Source: Nocardia vaccinii NBRC 15922
Lineage (GTDB): Bacteria; Actinomycetota; Actinomycetes; Mycobacteriales; Mycobacteriaceae
Assembly: GCF_001613305.1 (NCBI RefSeq)
Contig: NZ_BDCC01000047.1
Span: 18,058-82,057, forward strand
DNA length: 64,000 nt
Direction: 5' to 3'
This document shows positions 63,976 through 64,000 of the stretch, one piece after another (within the stretch, counting starts at the first letter, position 1; every line of letters begins with the position of its first letter). Below the pieces are notes generated by a model. That model was not told the DNA's origin. It was given only the letters and a program-made list of their open reading frames with translations, and searched no databases. Position numbers and translations under genes: made by a program.

Positions 63976-63986
63976 GCAACAGTTGC
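63976..63986. promoter_or_regulatory. short dyad upstream of the ctaG-like gene
   Basis: GCAAC and GTTGC form a dyad around one A, 18 bases upstream of the chosen start. It matches 8 of 10 positions of CAATTGTTGC before the ClC gene. Confidence 0.35.
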
Positions 63987-64000
63987 GCACAGCACATTAA

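Overview
The window is high-GC actinobacterial DNA, most likely Nocardia or a close relative in the Mycobacteriales. The evidence is the FurA-KatG pair, four small deazaflavin (F420)-type nitroreductase paralogues, a SigX5/SigG-like sigma factor carrying a SnoaL domain, the DUF4232 lipoprotein, many TetR/MarR/MerR regulators, and frequent GTG/TTG starts behind GGAGG-like sites. No rRNA, tRNA or CRISPR array was recognised. This is accessory chromosome: small unrelated operons alternate with damaged genes and transposon scars.

Layout. 1-3.8 kb: a DUF2589 protein, a regulator fusing an excisionase-type HTH to a LuxR HTH, a membrane protein, and a resolvase-like protein without the catalytic serine. 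3.8-9 kb: an OpgH/MdoH-like glucosyltransferase, a secreted GH1 glycosidase and a secreted phosphoesterase; the last two converge on a perfect terminator hairpin. 9.3-13.5 kb: a TetR gene divergent from an epoxide hydrolase across three operators spaced exactly 27 bp apart, a lipoprotein, and an MDR-type oxidoreductase divergent from a broken TetR gene. 13.7-17.4 kb: an immunity-type patch with a frameshifted SUKH (SMI1/KNR4) gene and a tandemly duplicated Imm33/DUF2185-like protein. 17.6-20.4 kb: an alpha/beta hydrolase, a lipocalin-like protein, an IS30 remnant and a secreted trypsin-like protease.

20.7-26.6 kb is the most interesting region. Next to an IS3-family remnant lies a coupled operon. 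Its first gene is a SIR2-like/TIR fusion (effector candidate). The second is an nSTAND1-type NTPase whose frame continues, across one TAG codon, into 14 WD40 repeats. The layout is that of an Avs/NLR-like conflict system in which the TIR effector is a separate protein and the switch and sensor are split by an amber codon.

26.8-46 kb: small membrane proteins, a GH172 (DUF2961) enzyme, the sigma factor with a YCII protein, DHFR-family proteins, CapA, an ABC exporter, F420-type nitroreductases, a family A DNA polymerase and an AraC regulator. At 36.86 kb two genes appear to have lost their N-termini in one deletion. 46-54 kb: furA-katG, an adenosine-specific kinase homologue, amphi-Trp and CsbD proteins, a KimA-like APC permease and a DUF2249-cupin protein. 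54-64 kb: a PlsC-type acyltransferase, an SRPBCC-methyltransferase fusion, a TetR-nitroreductase operon, a Cys-Cys protein coupled to MerR, a MarR gene divergent from a frameshifted ClC channel gene, and a CtaG-like protein.

Several genes carry single-base frameshifts (SUKH, ClC, the C7-tract gene) or in-frame stops. These are either real decay or assembly errors; reads would decide.
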